Shown piece after piece: positions 26,208 through 38,743 of a DNA stretch of 64,000 nt. The notes below the pieces were generated by a model. The model did no database searches. It was not told where the DNA came from and saw nothing but the letters and a program-made list of their open reading frames with translations. The stretch spans positions 1 to 64,000 of the forward strand of contig NZ_JAUCZC010000020.1 in the NCBI RefSeq assembly GCF_030373265.1. Reading direction: 5' to 3'. A program made the translations under genes and the position numbers. How positions within the stretch are numbered: position 1 is the first letter of the stretch; the number at the start of each line of letters is the position of its first letter. Origin of the DNA: Blastomonas sp. (GTDB lineage: Bacteria > Pseudomonadota > Alphaproteobacteria > Sphingomonadales > Sphingomonadaceae).

Positions 26208-26707
26208 ACAGCCTGCTGCCTTCGGTGCTGATGGACCTTGCCGCACGGGTGGTGGCGGAAAACGCCGCTGCCGGGCGGAGGGTCGTGCTGGCCGAAAGCT
26301 GCACCGGCGGGCTGGTGTGCGCGGCGCTGACCGAGATTGCGGGCAGCTCCGACGTCCTCGATCGCGGTTTCGTGACCTATTCCAACGATGCCAAGATCGA
26401 ATCGCTGGGGGTCAGCGCGGAGCTGATCGATACCTTCGGTGCGGTGTCGCCCGCTGTCGCTTGGGCGATGGCGCGTGGCGCGCTCAAGCATTCGGATGCA
26501 AACGTGGCGGTTGCGATCACCGGCGTTGCCGGACCGGGTGGCGGCACCGACAGCAAGCCGGTCGGGACGGTGGTGTTTGCCTGCGCGCTGCGCGGCCAGA
26601 ACGAAAACGACATCACCGCCGAGCAGAAGAACTTCGATCCCGGCCTCAGCCGCGCCGAGATCCGTCAGGAAGCGACGTTGGCCGCGCTGGAGTTGCTGTT
26701 GCCGTAA
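26204..26707 (+). CDS. pncC: CinA C-terminal-type nicotinamide-nucleotide amidohydrolase
   Basis: Deamidates nicotinamide mononucleotide in NAD recycling. Family motifs: LAESCTGGLVCAALTEIAGSS near the N-terminus (catalytic Ser/Thr region), FVTYSNDAKIESLGV, and AITGVAGPGGGTDSKPVGTV. Only the CinA C-terminal domain is present (167 residues), as in E. coli PncC. GTG 26204 overlaps the upstream stop codon and is the likely start. Its last 43 bases overlap the convergent COQ10-type gene. Confidence 0.9.
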   Translation: MNSLLPSVLMDLAARVVAENAAAGRRVVLAESCTGGLVCAALTEIAGSSDVLDRGFVTYSNDAKIESLGVSAELIDTFGAVSPAVAWAMARGALKHSDANVAVAITGVAGPGGGTDSKPVGTVVFACALRGQNENDITAEQKNFDPGLSRAEIRQEATLAALELLLP

Positions 26708-27129
26708 AGCGCTTCGGCGCGGGTTTCGAACGCACCCACCATCTTGCGAAAGGCGCGGTCGAAATACTGGCCGGCCAAAGTTTCGAACAGCCGGTTCTTG
26801 AAGGTGAACGACACGTAGAAATCGACGGTGCACCCACCCTCGCCGTCGCTGGCGAATTGCCAGATGTTTTCCAGATTCTTGAGCGGCCCGTCGAGATACT
26901 CGACTTCGATCCGTTCGCCCGGAACCTTGCGCACCAACGAGGTGAACTTCTCGCGCAACTGCTTGAAGCCGACGACCATGTCGGCGACCATTTCGGTGTC
27001 GCTATCCGACTTGATCCGGGTCGCGATCACCCAAGGCAGAAACTCGGGATAACGCGCAACATCGGCGACCAGATTGTACATCTGTTCGGGACGCCAGGGC
27101 AGATGCCGGGTTTCGCGGTGGGATGGCAC
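26665..27129 (-). CDS. COQ10/RatA-type START-like protein
   Basis: A 154-residue polyketide-cyclase/START-fold protein (MPSHRETRHLPWRPEQMYNL, then ADVARYPEFLPWV and LDGPLKNLENIWQF). Members bind ubiquinone or related lipids and support respiration (COQ10); the same family in E. coli was also described as RatA. In alphaproteobacteria it typically follows lipA, as here (11 bases downstream), and a coenzyme-Q role is more likely than a toxin role. Its 3' end overlaps the convergent pncC gene by 43 bases. Confidence 0.9.
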   Translation of the reverse strand: MPSHRETRHLPWRPEQMYNLVADVARYPEFLPWVIATRIKSDSDTEMVADMVVGFKQLREKFTSLVRKVPGERIEVEYLDGPLKNLENIWQFASDGEGGCTVDFYVSFTFKNRLFETLAGQYFDRAFRKMVGAFETRAEALYGNSNSSAANVAS

Positions 27130-27140
27130 GCGTGCTCGCC

Positions 27141-28082
27141 TTATCGGGCAGCCTGCCGGGCCAGCTTCGCCTCGCGCGCAGCGCGCATCTGAGCGAAGTC
27201 TTCTCCGGCATGGTAGCTGGACCTGGTCAAAGGGCTCGACGCGACCTGCAGAAAGCCCTTGGCGCGCGCGATTGCCGCATAGGCATCGAAGGCCTTGGGG
27301 GTCACGAAATCGATGACCTTGGTGTGGCGCGGAGTGGGCTGCAGATACTGGCCCATGGTGAGAAAATCGACATCGGCCGACCGCATGTCGTCCATCACCT
27401 GGTGCACCTCGAGACGCTCCTCGCCCAGCCCCAGCATGATGCCGGACTTGGTGAAGATCGACGGATCGAGCCGCTTGACCGATTCCAGCAGCCGCAGCGA
27501 GGCGTAATAGCGCGCACCCGGGCGGATCGTCGGATACAGCCGCGGGACGGTCTCCAGATTATGGTTGTAGACATCCGGGCGCGCGGTGACGATCGCCTCG
27601 ACGGCGGCCTCATGCTTGTTGCGGAAATCCGGCGTCAAAATCTCGATCGTGGTGGTTGGCGTGGTCCGCCGCAGCGCTTCGATCACCTTGACGAACTGGC
27701 TCGCGCCGCCATCGGCCAGATCGTCGCGGTCGACCGAGGTTATCACGATATGCTGCAGCCCCATTTGTGCGGCCGCATCGGCAACGTGTTGGGGTTCCTT
27801 CAGATCCACAACGCGCGGCATGCCGGTCTTGACGTTGCAGAAGGCGCAGGCACGGGTGCACACATCGCCCAGGATCATCACCGTGGCGTGCTTCTTGGTC
27901 CAGCACTCGCCGATGTTCGGGCACGCCGCCTCTTCACACACGGTGTTGAGGTTGAGATCGCGCATCAGCTTGCGGGTTTCGTTGAAACCTGCACTGGTTG
28001 GGGCACGAACCCGGATCCAGTCGGGCTTGCGGACACGGGCGGGGCGGCCTTCGGGGCTCTCGATGGGGGTAACTTCATTCAT
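27141..28082 (-). CDS. lipA: Lipoyl synthase
   Basis: Radical SAM enzyme that inserts two sulfurs into protein-bound octanoyl groups. Both [4Fe-4S] cluster motifs are present: the auxiliary C49-x4-C54-x5-C60 and the radical SAM C75-x3-C79-x2-C82. The C-terminal RSSYHAGE box supplies the serine ligand of the auxiliary cluster. ATG 28082 gives 313 residues, the family norm. Probably cotranscribed with the COQ10-type gene. Confidence 0.97.
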   Translation of the reverse strand: MNEVTPIESPEGRPARVRKPDWIRVRAPTSAGFNETRKLMRDLNLNTVCEEAACPNIGECWTKKHATVMILGDVCTRACAFCNVKTGMPRVVDLKEPQHVADAAAQMGLQHIVITSVDRDDLADGGASQFVKVIEALRRTTPTTTIEILTPDFRNKHEAAVEAIVTARPDVYNHNLETVPRLYPTIRPGARYYASLRLLESVKRLDPSIFTKSGIMLGLGEERLEVHQVMDDMRSADVDFLTMGQYLQPTPRHTKVIDFVTPKAFDAYAAIARAKGFLQVASSPLTRSSYHAGEDFAQMRAAREAKLARQAAR

Positions 28083-28196
28083 GCTCCGCGCTTTAGCGCA
28101 GCGCCAAGCGCACTTCCACTGGTAAAAGCATCGTCTCGGCCACACTTAGACCGCACCGCTGCCCGAAAGGCAGCGCGCCTGATGGATGGGGACACG

Positions 28197-28823
28197 ATGG
28201 ACGCCGCGAATTCTACCGACCTTTCCGACGATCTCGACGCTGTGCTGGCGGACATCTGGCAGAGGCTGGGCCGCGCCGCAAAGGACCGTCGCGCGGCGAT
28301 GCATACGCCTGTCATCGCCACGATCACCGCGGACGGAATACCCACCCAGCGGGTGATGGTGCTGCGCGCCTTTGATCGTGCCACGGCGACCTTGCGGTTT
28401 CACACCGATGCCCGCGCGGCCAAGGTCGACCAGGTGGGTTACACGGGCGCTGTCTCGGTGCTTGCATATGACCCGGGGGCCAAACGCCAGTTCAGGTTGA
28501 CCGGCGTGGCGCGGATCGAAACCGCGACACCGGCCGCCGACGCCGCATGGGCGGAAGCGACCTTGTTTGCCAAGCGCTGCTATCTTGCCGATCCCGCACC
28601 CGGCACCGTTTCGCAGTCCCCGGTATCGGGCCTTCCCGCCGATATCGAAGGGCGCAAACCCGATGATGAGGACGAGGTCGCTGCCGGCCGCGACAATTTC
28701 GCTCTGCTGATGGTGCAGATCGACACCATCGAATTCCTGCACCTGGCGCACACTGGTCACCGCCGCGCACGGTTCCACCAGACGGAAAGCCAGATATGGC
28801 AAGGCGCGTGGCTTGTGCCATGA
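28197..28823 (+). CDS. Pyridoxamine-phosphate-oxidase-like flavin split-barrel protein
   Basis: A 208-residue protein of the PNPOx-like FMN-binding split-barrel family. N-terminal DIWQRLGRAAKDRRAAMHTP leads into a barrel strand (IATITADGIPTQRVMVLRAF) and HTDARAAKVDQVG, matching the FMN-binding region of the family; a C-terminal LHLAHTGHRRARF resembles the substrate end. It may be a PdxH paralogue, but the canonical PdxH C-terminal motif is not clear. ATG 28197 follows GGGG by about five bases; ATG 28182 is also in frame. Confidence 0.8.
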   Translation: MDAANSTDLSDDLDAVLADIWQRLGRAAKDRRAAMHTPVIATITADGIPTQRVMVLRAFDRATATLRFHTDARAAKVDQVGYTGAVSVLAYDPGAKRQFRLTGVARIETATPAADAAWAEATLFAKRCYLADPAPGTVSQSPVSGLPADIEGRKPDDEDEVAAGRDNFALLMVQIDTIEFLHLAHTGHRRARFHQTESQIWQGAWLVP

Positions 28824-28860
28824 CGATTGCTTTTGATCCGACGAAGCTCCATTTTCGGGA

Positions 28861-29619
28861 ATGACCAAGGAAACGCCTCCCAACATCGCCCTGCTGATCG
28901 ACGCAGACAATGCCAGTCCCGCCGGAATCGACCCGGTGCTGACCGTGCTCGCAGAACTGGGCACGGTGAACATCCGTCGCGCTTACGCGAACTGGCGCAA
29001 GCCCGCGCTCAAGGGGTGGGCCGATATCGTCCACAAGTTCGGGATCGAGCCTCAGCAGCAGTTCGACCTCACCAAAGGCAAGAACGCCACCGATATGAAG
29101 ATGACCATCGATGCGATGGATCTGCTGTATCGGGGCCGGGTCAACGGCTTTGGGATCATGAGTTCGGACAGCGATTTCATGCCGCTAGCCCAGCGCATCC
29201 GCCAGGACGGCCTGCCGGTCTACGGCTTTGGAGGCGACAAGACGCCTGAGGCTTTCAAGCAGGCCTGTACCCGCTTCATCGACGTGAACGCGCTGATCAA
29301 GGTGCAGGGGGCAGAGAAGAAAGCGGACAATGCCGCGGCAGCAAAGGCCAATGCCAAGCCCGACCCCAAGCCGGCCGCGGGGGGTGCGAGCATCGACGAG
29401 GACGTCATCCAGTTACTGATCGATGCCTATCAGGCCAGCAAGCGCGACGAACGCGGCTTCGCGTCGTTGAGCGAAGTCGGCAAGATCGCGGGCAACCGCT
29501 CGAGCTTCGATGTGCGCAACCACGGCTTCCCGCGGCTGCTCGACATGTTCGAAGCCTCGCCCCAGTTCGCCACCGAGCGCCGGGACAACGGCGGGCTGTT
29601 CGTGAAACGCTTGCGCTGA
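28861..29619 (+). CDS. NYN-domain RNase-like protein with C-terminal LOTUS-like domain
   Basis: A 252-residue protein. The N-terminal NYN (PIN-like) domain carries acidic residues in LLIDADNASPAG, KNATDMKMTIDAMDLL and MSSDSDFMPLAQRIRQDG, followed by VYGFGGDKTPEAFKQAC; all fit a metal-dependent nuclease. After an Ala/Lys/Pro-rich linker (about 150-175), the C-terminal domain (IDEDVIQLLIDAYQASKRDE, then SLSEVGKIAGNRSSFDVRNHG) resembles an OST-HTH/LOTUS RNA-binding module. Bacterial NYN-LOTUS proteins are widespread, but their RNA targets are unknown. Confidence 0.87.
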   Translation: MTKETPPNIALLIDADNASPAGIDPVLTVLAELGTVNIRRAYANWRKPALKGWADIVHKFGIEPQQQFDLTKGKNATDMKMTIDAMDLLYRGRVNGFGIMSSDSDFMPLAQRIRQDGLPVYGFGGDKTPEAFKQACTRFIDVNALIKVQGAEKKADNAAAAKANAKPDPKPAAGGASIDEDVIQLLIDAYQASKRDERGFASLSEVGKIAGNRSSFDVRNHGFPRLLDMFEASPQFATERRDNGGLFVKRLR

Positions 29620-29625
29620 AGCCGC

Positions 29626-30429
29626 TCAAACCGTCGGCACGGTCCCGCCATCGATGACATATTCGGTGCCGGTGATCGTGCCCGCGCGATCTGACGCGAG
29701 AAACGCAATCAGGCTGGCAACCTCCATCGGCGACGAGGGACGCCCGATCGGGATACCGCCGAGAGAATCCATGATCATTTTCCTGCCCTGCGCGATATCG
29801 CCGCCGCTCTCTGCCGCTAGCCGCTGAGCGAGATCTATCGAGGCCTCGGTGTCTATCCAGCCCGGCGATACCCGCACCACGCGAACCCCGTGCGGCGAAA
29901 CCTGTTTCGACAGGCTCTTGCTGTAGGTCGACAGCGCCGCCTTGGCCGCAGCATAAGCCGTGGTCGCTTCGGGCAGCGGCAACCGCGACTGGATCGAGGT
30001 CACGTGGATGACCACGCCTTTGCCGCGCTCCACCATGCCCGGAACCAGTTCGCGATCGAGCCGCACCGCTGGCATGAGATTGAGGTCAAGTTCGCTCGCC
30101 CAGAGGACATCGCTTAACGCTTCAAAACCACCGGCGGGCGCGGACGAGCCGCCCAGCATGTGGACGATGATATCGACGCCGCCCAGCCGCTCGTGCACTT
30201 CGGACGCAAGCGCGGCGCAGCCTTCGGCGGTGGTCAGATCGGCAGCGACAAAGGGTGCGTCGAAACCTGCCGGACGCGTGCGCGCGGTCGTCAGGATCTC
30301 GGCACCAAGGTCTTGGAACAGCGAGACGGTTGCCGCTCCCGCGCCGCGCGTGCCCGAGGTTATCAGCGCCCGCTTGCCGGTGAGATCGAGAAACCGATTG
30401 GCGGCTGGAGCGTGTGGTTCGGCGGTCAT
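29626..30429 (-). CDS. SDR family oxidoreductase
   Basis: A 267-residue short-chain dehydrogenase/reductase. The cofactor motif is [11 protein letters not shown] (TGxxxGxG with Ser for the first Gly) and the active site is YAAAK. A TAR segment after the second strand suggests NADP preference. It ends in the typical SDR tail ([15 protein letters not shown]). Its start overlaps the stop of the upstream NTF2-like gene by four bases. A divergent LysR gene probably controls both. Substrate unknown. Confidence 0.9.
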   Translation of the reverse strand: MTAEPHAPAANRFLDLTGKRALITSGTRGAGAATVSLFQDLGAEILTTARTRPAGFDAPFVAADLTTAEGCAALASEVHERLGGVDIIVHMLGGSSAPAGGFEALSDVLWASELDLNLMPAVRLDRELVPGMVERGKGVVIHVTSIQSRLPLPEATTAYAAAKAALSTYSKSLSKQVSPHGVRVVRVSPGWIDTEASIDLAQRLAAESGGDIAQGRKMIMDSLGGIPIGRPSSPMEVASLIAFLASDRAGTITGTEYVIDGGTVPTV

Positions 30430-30755
30430 GGCACGATCTCCAGCGCTGCGATCATGTCCTCGCTCAGCACAAATCGATAGCGCAGATCGACCGGACTACC
30501 GGGGAAGGTGCCGACAAGGTGGCTGGTGACGATGATCCGGTCGCCCTCGCCGACAATCGCAAACGGCTCGACCGTGTAGCTGTAGGTGCTGGCGGCACCC
30601 TCTTTCCATTCCCGGATTTCGTCGATGCCGGTGTAGGTCTTGCCCTCATCGCGGACGACCGCATCCTGTGCGAAACACCGCATAACAGCGTCGGACCCCT
30701 GCTCCGCATCGGCGGCAAAATACCGTGAAATGATCTCTGGCAGCTCGATATCCAT
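30426..30755 (-). CDS. NTF2-like/SnoaL-like small protein
   Basis: A 109-residue protein of the nuclear-transport-factor-2 fold: an N-terminal helix with [20 protein letters not shown], then [20 protein letters not shown], typical of SnoaL-like polyketide cyclase relatives. Such proteins bind or isomerise small organic molecules. It is the first gene of a two-gene unit with the SDR, divergent from a LysR regulator. Confidence 0.82.
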   Translation of the reverse strand: MDIELPEIISRYFAADAEQGSDAVMRCFAQDAVVRDEGKTYTGIDEIREWKEGAASTYSYTVEPFAIVGEGDRIIVTSHLVGTFPGSPVDLRYRFVLSEDMIAALEIVP

Positions 30756-30828
30756 GTTGCGTCTCCATCGTTTGGAAGCGCCCCGTTGGCGCCTGTATCT
30801 GTCACAGCAAGATAGCGATGGACCTTTG

Positions 30829-30844
30829 ATCCGATAATCGGGAT
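30829..30844. promoter_or_regulatory. Imperfect palindrome, putative LysR operator
   Basis: ATCCGATAATCGGGAT, built around CCGATAATCGG, lies 34 bases upstream of the LysR gene and about 75 upstream of the NTF2-like gene, in their divergent 122-base intergenic space. The position and dyad symmetry fit an operator of the LysR protein; a strict T-N11-A box is not evident. Confidence 0.45.
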
Positions 30845-30877
30845 AAATCAGGATGCAGCGTCACGGAAAGCAGGACA

Positions 30878-31777
30878 ATGACCCGACACAGTCTCATCGA
30901 GCTTGATTGCATTCTCGCCATCGCGCGCCGAGGCACGTTTCGCGCGGCCGCGCTGGATTTGGGCCTATCGACGACGGCGGTCAGCAACACCGTGGCCAAG
31001 CTCGAGCGTGAACTCGGGGTCAGGATGTTCAACCGGACCACCCGCAGCGTTTCCCTCACCGACGCCGGTCGTGCGTTCGTCGATCAAGTCACCCCCGCAC
31101 TGCAGGATATCAGGGACGCGATGGACAGCGCGCGGGCGCAGCAGGAGACGCCGTCTGGAACATTGCGCATCAATGCCTTCGCCACCGCAGCTCGGGAAAT
31201 CCTTGCGCCGCTGCTGCTACAGTTTCTTCAGCGCTACCCGCAGGTGCATATCGATCTGGTCACCGAAGGGCGGCTGGTCGATATCGTGGCGGACGGCTTC
31301 GATATCGGCATCCGCACCGACGATCTCGTACCCAGCGATATGATCGCGATCCCGCTGGGATCGGCGCGCAGCCACGCCGTGGTCGCGACGCCCGCCTATC
31401 TGCGCGATTACGGCACCCCGCGTGTTCCGCCCGATTTGCTCGCCCATGCCTGCATAAGGGTGCGGCTACCCAATGGGGCGGCCTATCGGTGGCGCTTCGA
31501 GAAGGACGGGGAAGCCGTCCATATCGATGTCGGCGGGCGGATCACCCTCGACGAGGCCAGTCTGGCGCGGATTGCCGTGCTGGAGGATTTCGGCTTGGGG
31601 TTCTTCATGGAGTCCGATGTCCGCGACGATATCGCCGCGGGCCGTCTTGTCCGGGTGCTGGAAGACTGGACGCCACCGCTTGCGCCCTTGAGCCTGTATT
31701 ATCCAAGCCGGCGCAACCCTTCGGCCGCCTTCAGGGCATTTGTCGACCTCGCCCGCGCATTCGGACGTCAGCGTTAG
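30878..31777 (+). CDS. LysR family transcriptional regulator
   Basis: A 299-residue LysR-type regulator. The winged HTH occupies about 1-60 ([22 protein letters not shown] and [17 protein letters not shown]), followed by a substrate-binding domain ([40 protein letters not shown]). The sequence resembles the GcvA/DsdC-like group with an RTTRSV wing. It is divergent from the NTF2-like/SDR pair, which it probably regulates in response to a small-molecule ligand. Confidence 0.92.
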   Translation: MTRHSLIELDCILAIARRGTFRAAALDLGLSTTAVSNTVAKLERELGVRMFNRTTRSVSLTDAGRAFVDQVTPALQDIRDAMDSARAQQETPSGTLRINAFATAAREILAPLLLQFLQRYPQVHIDLVTEGRLVDIVADGFDIGIRTDDLVPSDMIAIPLGSARSHAVVATPAYLRDYGTPRVPPDLLAHACIRVRLPNGAAYRWRFEKDGEAVHIDVGGRITLDEASLARIAVLEDFGLGFFMESDVRDDIAAGRLVRVLEDWTPPLAPLSLYYPSRRNPSAAFRAFVDLARAFGRQR

Positions 31778-31796
31778 CGCCTGTCAGCGCGCCCGC

Positions 31797-33362
31797 TTAC
31801 TCCCACTCGATCGTGCCTGGGGGCTTCGACGTGTAGTCGTAGACCACGCGGTTGATGCCCTTGACCTCGTTGATGATCCGGGTCGCGGTGCGCTGGAGGA
31901 AGCTCGAGTCGAACGGATAGATATCTGCGGTCATGCCATCGGTGCTGGTCACCGCGCGCAGTGCGCAGACATTGTCGTAGGTGCGGCCATCGCCCATCAC
32001 GCCGACGGTCTTGACTGGCAGCAACACCGCGAACGCCTGCCAGATAGCGTCGTAAAGCCCGGCGTTGCGGATCTCGTCGAGATACACCGCATCGGCCTTG
32101 CGCAGCACGTCGCAGCGCTCGCGGGTCACCTCGCCAGGAATACGGATCGCAAGCCCGGGTCCGGGGAATGGATGGCGGCCGACAAACACGTCGGGCAGGC
32201 CAAGTTCGCGGCCCAGTGCGCGGACCTCGTCCTTGAACAGCTCGCGCAAGGGCTCGACCAGCTTCATGTTCATGCGTTCGGGCAGGCCGCCGACATTGTG
32301 GTGGCTCTTGATTGTTACCGAAGGCCCGCCGGTGAACGACACGCTTTCGATGACATCGGGATAAAGTGTCCCCTGCGCCAGAAACTCCGCGCCGCCGATC
32401 TTGCGGGCCTCGCTCTCGAACACATCGATAAAGGTCTTGCCGATGAACTTGCGCTTGAGCTCGGGATCGGTGACCCCGGCGAGCCCGCCCATGAACAGAG
32501 CTTCGGCCTGCACATGCACCAGCGGGATGTTGTAATGGCCCTTGAACAGGCTGACCACCTGATCGGCCTCGCCCAGCCGCATCAGGCCATGGTCGACGAA
32601 CACGCAGGTCAGCTGGTCGCCGATCGCCTCGTGGATCAGCACCGCCGCGACCGCGCTGTCGACTCCGCCCGACAGCCCGCAGATCACGCGCGAGCTGCCC
32701 ACCTGTTCGCGGATTTCGGCGATCTTGGCGGCCTTGAACTCCGCCATCGACCAATCCCCGCGGCAGCCACAGACATGCCGCACAAAGTTGGCGATCAATT
32801 TCCCGCCATCGGGGGTGTGCACCACCTCGGGGTGAAACTGCATCGCATAAAAACAGCGTTCGTCATCGGCGATCACCGCAAACGGCGCGCCGGGCGAGGA
32901 TGCCACCGTACGGAAGCCGGGCGCCAGCTCGGTGACCTTGTCGCCATGGCTCATCCAGACCTGATGCGCTTCGCCTTCCTTCCACAGCCCGTCGAACAAC
33001 CGGCAGCGATCGGTAATCTCGATAAAGGCTCGGCCAAATTCGCCGCCTTGTTCACCGCCGCCCTCGACCGTGCCGCCCAATTGCTGGGTCATCGTCTGCT
33101 GGCCATAGCAGATCCCCAGGATCGGCAGGCCTGACTGCAGGATGATATCGGGAACCCGCGGGCTGGCTTCGTCGAGCACCGAAGCCGGGCTGCCCGACAG
33201 GATGATCCCCTTGGGCTTCAACCGCTCGAACGCCGCCTCGGCGGTGGTGAACGGGGCGATCTCGCTATACACCCCCGCCTCACGCACCCGGCGTGCGATA
33301 AGCTGCGTCACCTGGCTGCCGAAATCGACAATCAGAACGGATTCGTCATGGGCTATGGTCAT
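31797..33362 (-). CDS. guaA: GMP synthase (glutamine-hydrolysing)
   Basis: Converts XMP to GMP with glutamine and ATP. The N-terminal glutamine amidotransferase domain has nucleophile Cys85 (LGICYGQ) and the His/Glu pair in MQFHPEV. The ATP-pyrophosphatase domain has [12 protein letters not shown], and the C-terminal dimerisation domain ends in PPGTIEWE. The 521-residue length is standard. It is the second gene after an acyl-CoA ligase, with 33 bases between them. Confidence 0.98.
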   Translation of the reverse strand: MTIAHDESVLIVDFGSQVTQLIARRVREAGVYSEIAPFTTAEAAFERLKPKGIILSGSPASVLDEASPRVPDIILQSGLPILGICYGQQTMTQQLGGTVEGGGEQGGEFGRAFIEITDRCRLFDGLWKEGEAHQVWMSHGDKVTELAPGFRTVASSPGAPFAVIADDERCFYAMQFHPEVVHTPDGGKLIANFVRHVCGCRGDWSMAEFKAAKIAEIREQVGSSRVICGLSGGVDSAVAAVLIHEAIGDQLTCVFVDHGLMRLGEADQVVSLFKGHYNIPLVHVQAEALFMGGLAGVTDPELKRKFIGKTFIDVFESEARKIGGAEFLAQGTLYPDVIESVSFTGGPSVTIKSHHNVGGLPERMNMKLVEPLRELFKDEVRALGRELGLPDVFVGRHPFPGPGLAIRIPGEVTRERCDVLRKADAVYLDEIRNAGLYDAIWQAFAVLLPVKTVGVMGDGRTYDNVCALRAVTSTDGMTADIYPFDSSFLQRTATRIINEVKGINRVVYDYTSKPPGTIEWE

Positions 33363-33395
33363 ACCTCAGCCGATAGTTTGAGCAGCGCGGCAAGT

Positions 33396-34955
33396 CTAGC
33401 CTGCAGTCTCCACCAGCATCGCCCTCAGCTCTGTCTTCAGGATTTTACCGATGTGGCTGCGTGGGAGCTCGTTGATCGGGTGGAGCACGGACAACCGCTG
33501 GGTCTTGCCCAGCTCGGCGTTGACGGTAGCGAGGACCTCGTCGGCATCCAGCGCCGCGCCCGGTGCCGCGACGATAAAGCCGACCGGGGTTTCGCCCCAA
33601 CGCTCGGACGGCATGCCGACCACCGCAGCATCGGCCACGGACGGGTGCTGCATCAGCGCCTCTTCGAGGTCCTTGGGGTATATGTTGAAGCCGCCCGAGA
33701 TGATCATATCCTTGGCGCGGCCGACGATCTGGACGAAGCCGTCCTCGTCGACGATGCCGATATCTCCCATCTTGAACCAGAGATTGCCGTCCGCATCGCG
33801 CCATTCCATGTCGCGGGTCTTGTCGGGCTGGTTCTTGTAGCCGCTCATCATCGTCGGCGACCGGCCCACCATCTCGCCCTTCGATCCGGGGGGCAGCGCG
33901 TTGCCCTCCTCGTCGATGACCTTGAGGTCGTGCCCCTTCACTGGCTGGCCGACGGTGTGCAACTTGTCGGGGAAATTGTGCGCCTGGAGCATGCACACCA
34001 CGCCGCCTTCGGTCATGCCGTAGATCTCGACCAGGCCTCCGGGAAAGCGTTCGAGCGCCTCGGCCTTGAGCTCGGCGCTGAACGGCGCGCTGGTGCAAAA
34101 CTTGAGCTGCATCGACGACAGATCATGCGTATCGAAGGCCGGATCGCTCATCAGGCGCTGATACTGCACGGGCACCAGCATCGTGTGCGTCGCGCGCATC
34201 GCCTCTGCCGCCTTGAGCCAATGGCCAGCGTCGAACTTGCCCATCAAGCGCGCCATGCCGCCATGCACCATCGTCGGCAGGAACACCGCGAGCGTGGTGT
34301 TGGAGTAGAGCGGCGTCGAGAGAATCGAGCGCGCCTGTTCGCTGTAGATCGCCTGGAAGCCCGCCACCGACTGCCGCCAGCGCATGCCATGCGAATGCAC
34401 GATGCCCTTGGGCGTCCCGGTGGTGCCGCTGGAATAGATGATGTTGAACGCATCGCCGGGGCGCGGCGGTGCGACATCGGGAGTCGCGCCCGCCGCAGCC
34501 ATCCACTCGGTGTAAACTGGCGCACCGTCAGCAGCCTGATCGAGCATGACGTGGCGCACGTCCGCTAGCGTGGTATCGCTTGCCAGCAGCTCTGCGCGCT
34601 TGTCGCCATCGATGAACAGGTGGATAGCACCGGAATCGGCCAGCATGTTGGCGAGCTGGCGCGGCGTGGCACTTGTCGTTAACGGTGCCGCGCAGCCCCC
34701 TGCCCGGATCGCGGCCAGATAGGCCAGCGCATAGGGTATCCCGGTAGTCCCCAGGATCGCCACCGCCTGGCCGCGCTGAAGCCCGTCGGCGAGCAATTGG
34801 GCGGCCATCCGGTCGACCGTCGCGGACAGATCCCCCCAGCTGATCTGCGCCGAGCCGTCATCGAGCGCGGTGGCGTCCGGCTGTGCCGCACCCCATTCGG
34901 CGATGATGCCCGGCCAATTGCCGAAGTCCCGCTCAAGCTCTGCGCTGATATCCAT
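33396..34955 (-). CDS. AMP-dependent acyl-CoA synthetase
   Basis: ANL-family enzyme that activates a carboxylic acid to its CoA thioester through an acyl-adenylate. The ATP-binding YSSGTTGTPKG, the acceptor-type motif VEIYGMTEG, GDIGIVDEDGF and the hinge GRAKDMIISGGFNIYPKDLE are present; the C-terminal catalytic Lys lies in RSHIGKILKTEL. ATG 34955 is chosen for GGGAGAGG upstream, giving 519 residues. It resembles medium- or long-chain and aryl-CoA ligases of sphingomonads; the acid is unknown. It could feed the catabolic cluster near 50-64 kb, but that is speculative. Confidence 0.92.
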   Translation of the reverse strand: MDISAELERDFGNWPGIIAEWGAAQPDATALDDGSAQISWGDLSATVDRMAAQLLADGLQRGQAVAILGTTGIPYALAYLAAIRAGGCAAPLTTSATPRQLANMLADSGAIHLFIDGDKRAELLASDTTLADVRHVMLDQAADGAPVYTEWMAAAGATPDVAPPRPGDAFNIIYSSGTTGTPKGIVHSHGMRWRQSVAGFQAIYSEQARSILSTPLYSNTTLAVFLPTMVHGGMARLMGKFDAGHWLKAAEAMRATHTMLVPVQYQRLMSDPAFDTHDLSSMQLKFCTSAPFSAELKAEALERFPGGLVEIYGMTEGGVVCMLQAHNFPDKLHTVGQPVKGHDLKVIDEEGNALPPGSKGEMVGRSPTMMSGYKNQPDKTRDMEWRDADGNLWFKMGDIGIVDEDGFVQIVGRAKDMIISGGFNIYPKDLEEALMQHPSVADAAVVGMPSERWGETPVGFIVAAPGAALDADEVLATVNAELGKTQRLSVLHPINELPRSHIGKILKTELRAMLVETAG

Positions 34956-35058
34956 GTGCATCCTCTCCCGCCGGCTTGTGTGCCGTTCGCTCGCCATGGG
35001 TTATGCCAGAGCGGTCAGGTGAGGAAAGAGGGTATTGTGGTCGGCGCTCCGCAACCGC

Positions 35059-35586
35059 TCAATTGGCGACGGATGCCACAAACGTGTTTTCCACCCAACC
35101 GCTCAGGCAGGGACCCGTATACGGCTGCTTGGTGCGAACCGGCCTGGTGACGCCGCAATCGACTGCGGGTGCTGCAGCCGCTGGCGCATCATCCACAGGT
35201 GGCGCTGCGGCACCCTGCGGTGCGGATGCACTTGCGGGGAACTGCCCGACAACGACGCCCAGCCACTGCTGGTCCAGGCTGCGGGTGCAGACGAAAACCT
35301 GCGTGTCGTCGGTCAGCGCGCCGATCTGCTTGGCACCGTCGAAGGGCGCGTCGCGTACAGGAAGCTCCGCTCCGCGCAGCCCGCCGACGCGTCCGCGACC
35401 CTGGCACGCAGCGAAACGCGCACCCCCCTCGCCGATGGTGACCGGACGTGCCGTCGGGCTTGCGTCAGAAGCACCCAGCCGCTCTCCGGCGGCCTGACCA
35501 CCCGGCTCGCGCTGGCGAGTCGGCTCAGGATCGGCGCAACCAGCAACGATCAGCATTGCAAAAACGGGGAGAAAAATGGCTTTCAT
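35059..35586 (-). CDS. Hypothetical lipoprotein with an SH3-like segment
   Basis: A 175-residue protein with a lipobox (MLIVAGC, Cys17). A Pro/Ala-rich region interrupts two parts of a likely SH3-like fold (LPVRDAPFDGAKQIGALTDD with VCTRSLDQQWLGVVV, then CLSGWVENTFV), reminiscent of SH3b domains that bind cell-wall material. Several cysteines are present. It faces gyrB from the opposite strand, and I see no closer functional clue. Confidence 0.75.
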   Translation of the reverse strand: MKAIFLPVFAMLIVAGCADPEPTRQREPGGQAAGERLGASDASPTARPVTIGEGGARFAACQGRGRVGGLRGAELPVRDAPFDGAKQIGALTDDTQVFVCTRSLDQQWLGVVVGQFPASASAPQGAAAPPVDDAPAAAAPAVDCGVTRPVRTKQPYTGPCLSGWVENTFVASVAN

Positions 35587-35604
35587 GCTGGCGGTTATAG
35601 GTGA

Positions 35605-38262
<2,658 letters not shown>

Positions 38263-38275
38263 TCCCGGGGGCGGC

Positions 38276-38743
38276 GTGAAGCCTATCCATCTGGCCTATA
38301 TCGTCGCGCAACGGGTGCGGGTGTGGTGGCGCCGTACGTTCCAAATCCGGACCCGCGGCGTCAAGGCGGTGGTGCTGCGCGGGGATTCGGTGCTGCTGAT
38401 CCGGCACAGCTATCAGTCGCCGGATACCTACATGCTGCCCGGCGGCGGTATCGACCGGCGTGAGCGCGCGATGGAGGCTGGGGCGCGCGAGGTACGCGAA
38501 GAAACGGGCTGCATCCTGACCGACATGCGTGAGCACGGCCAGTTTGTCGCTACCAGCGAAGGCTGGCCAGATCACATCACGGTAGTGGTCGGCCAGACCA
38601 CCAGCGCGCCTGTCGCTGATGGCAAGGAACTGCTCGAGGCGCGCTTCTTCCCGCTGAATGCCCTCCCCGCAAATCTGTCCCCTGCCTCGCTGCGCGGGGT
38701 GAAAGAGGTGCGGGACGGACTGCCGCCGGCAGATGCCTGGTGA
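38276..38743 (+). CDS. NUDIX hydrolase
   Basis: A 155-residue NUDIX protein starting at GTG. The NUDIX box spans about 57-79 (GGIDRRERAMEAGAREVREE), with the full G-x5-E-x7-REVREE pattern. The N-terminal basic helix (AQRVRVWWRR) could touch membranes or nucleic acid. Substrates of such small stand-alone NUDIX proteins are often nucleoside diphosphate derivatives; none can be predicted here. It begins 13 bases after gyrB and its stop abuts the stop of dinB. Confidence 0.9.
   Translation: MKPIHLAYIVAQRVRVWWRRTFQIRTRGVKAVVLRGDSVLLIRHSYQSPDTYMLPGGGIDRRERAMEAGAREVREETGCILTDMREHGQFVATSEGWPDHITVVVGQTTSAPVADGKELLEARFFPLNALPANLSPASLRGVKEVRDGLPPADAW

Noticed and set aside
26665-27129. RatA-type toxin
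   Set aside because: The lipA neighbour and family context favour a COQ10-type role; no antitoxin is adjacent.
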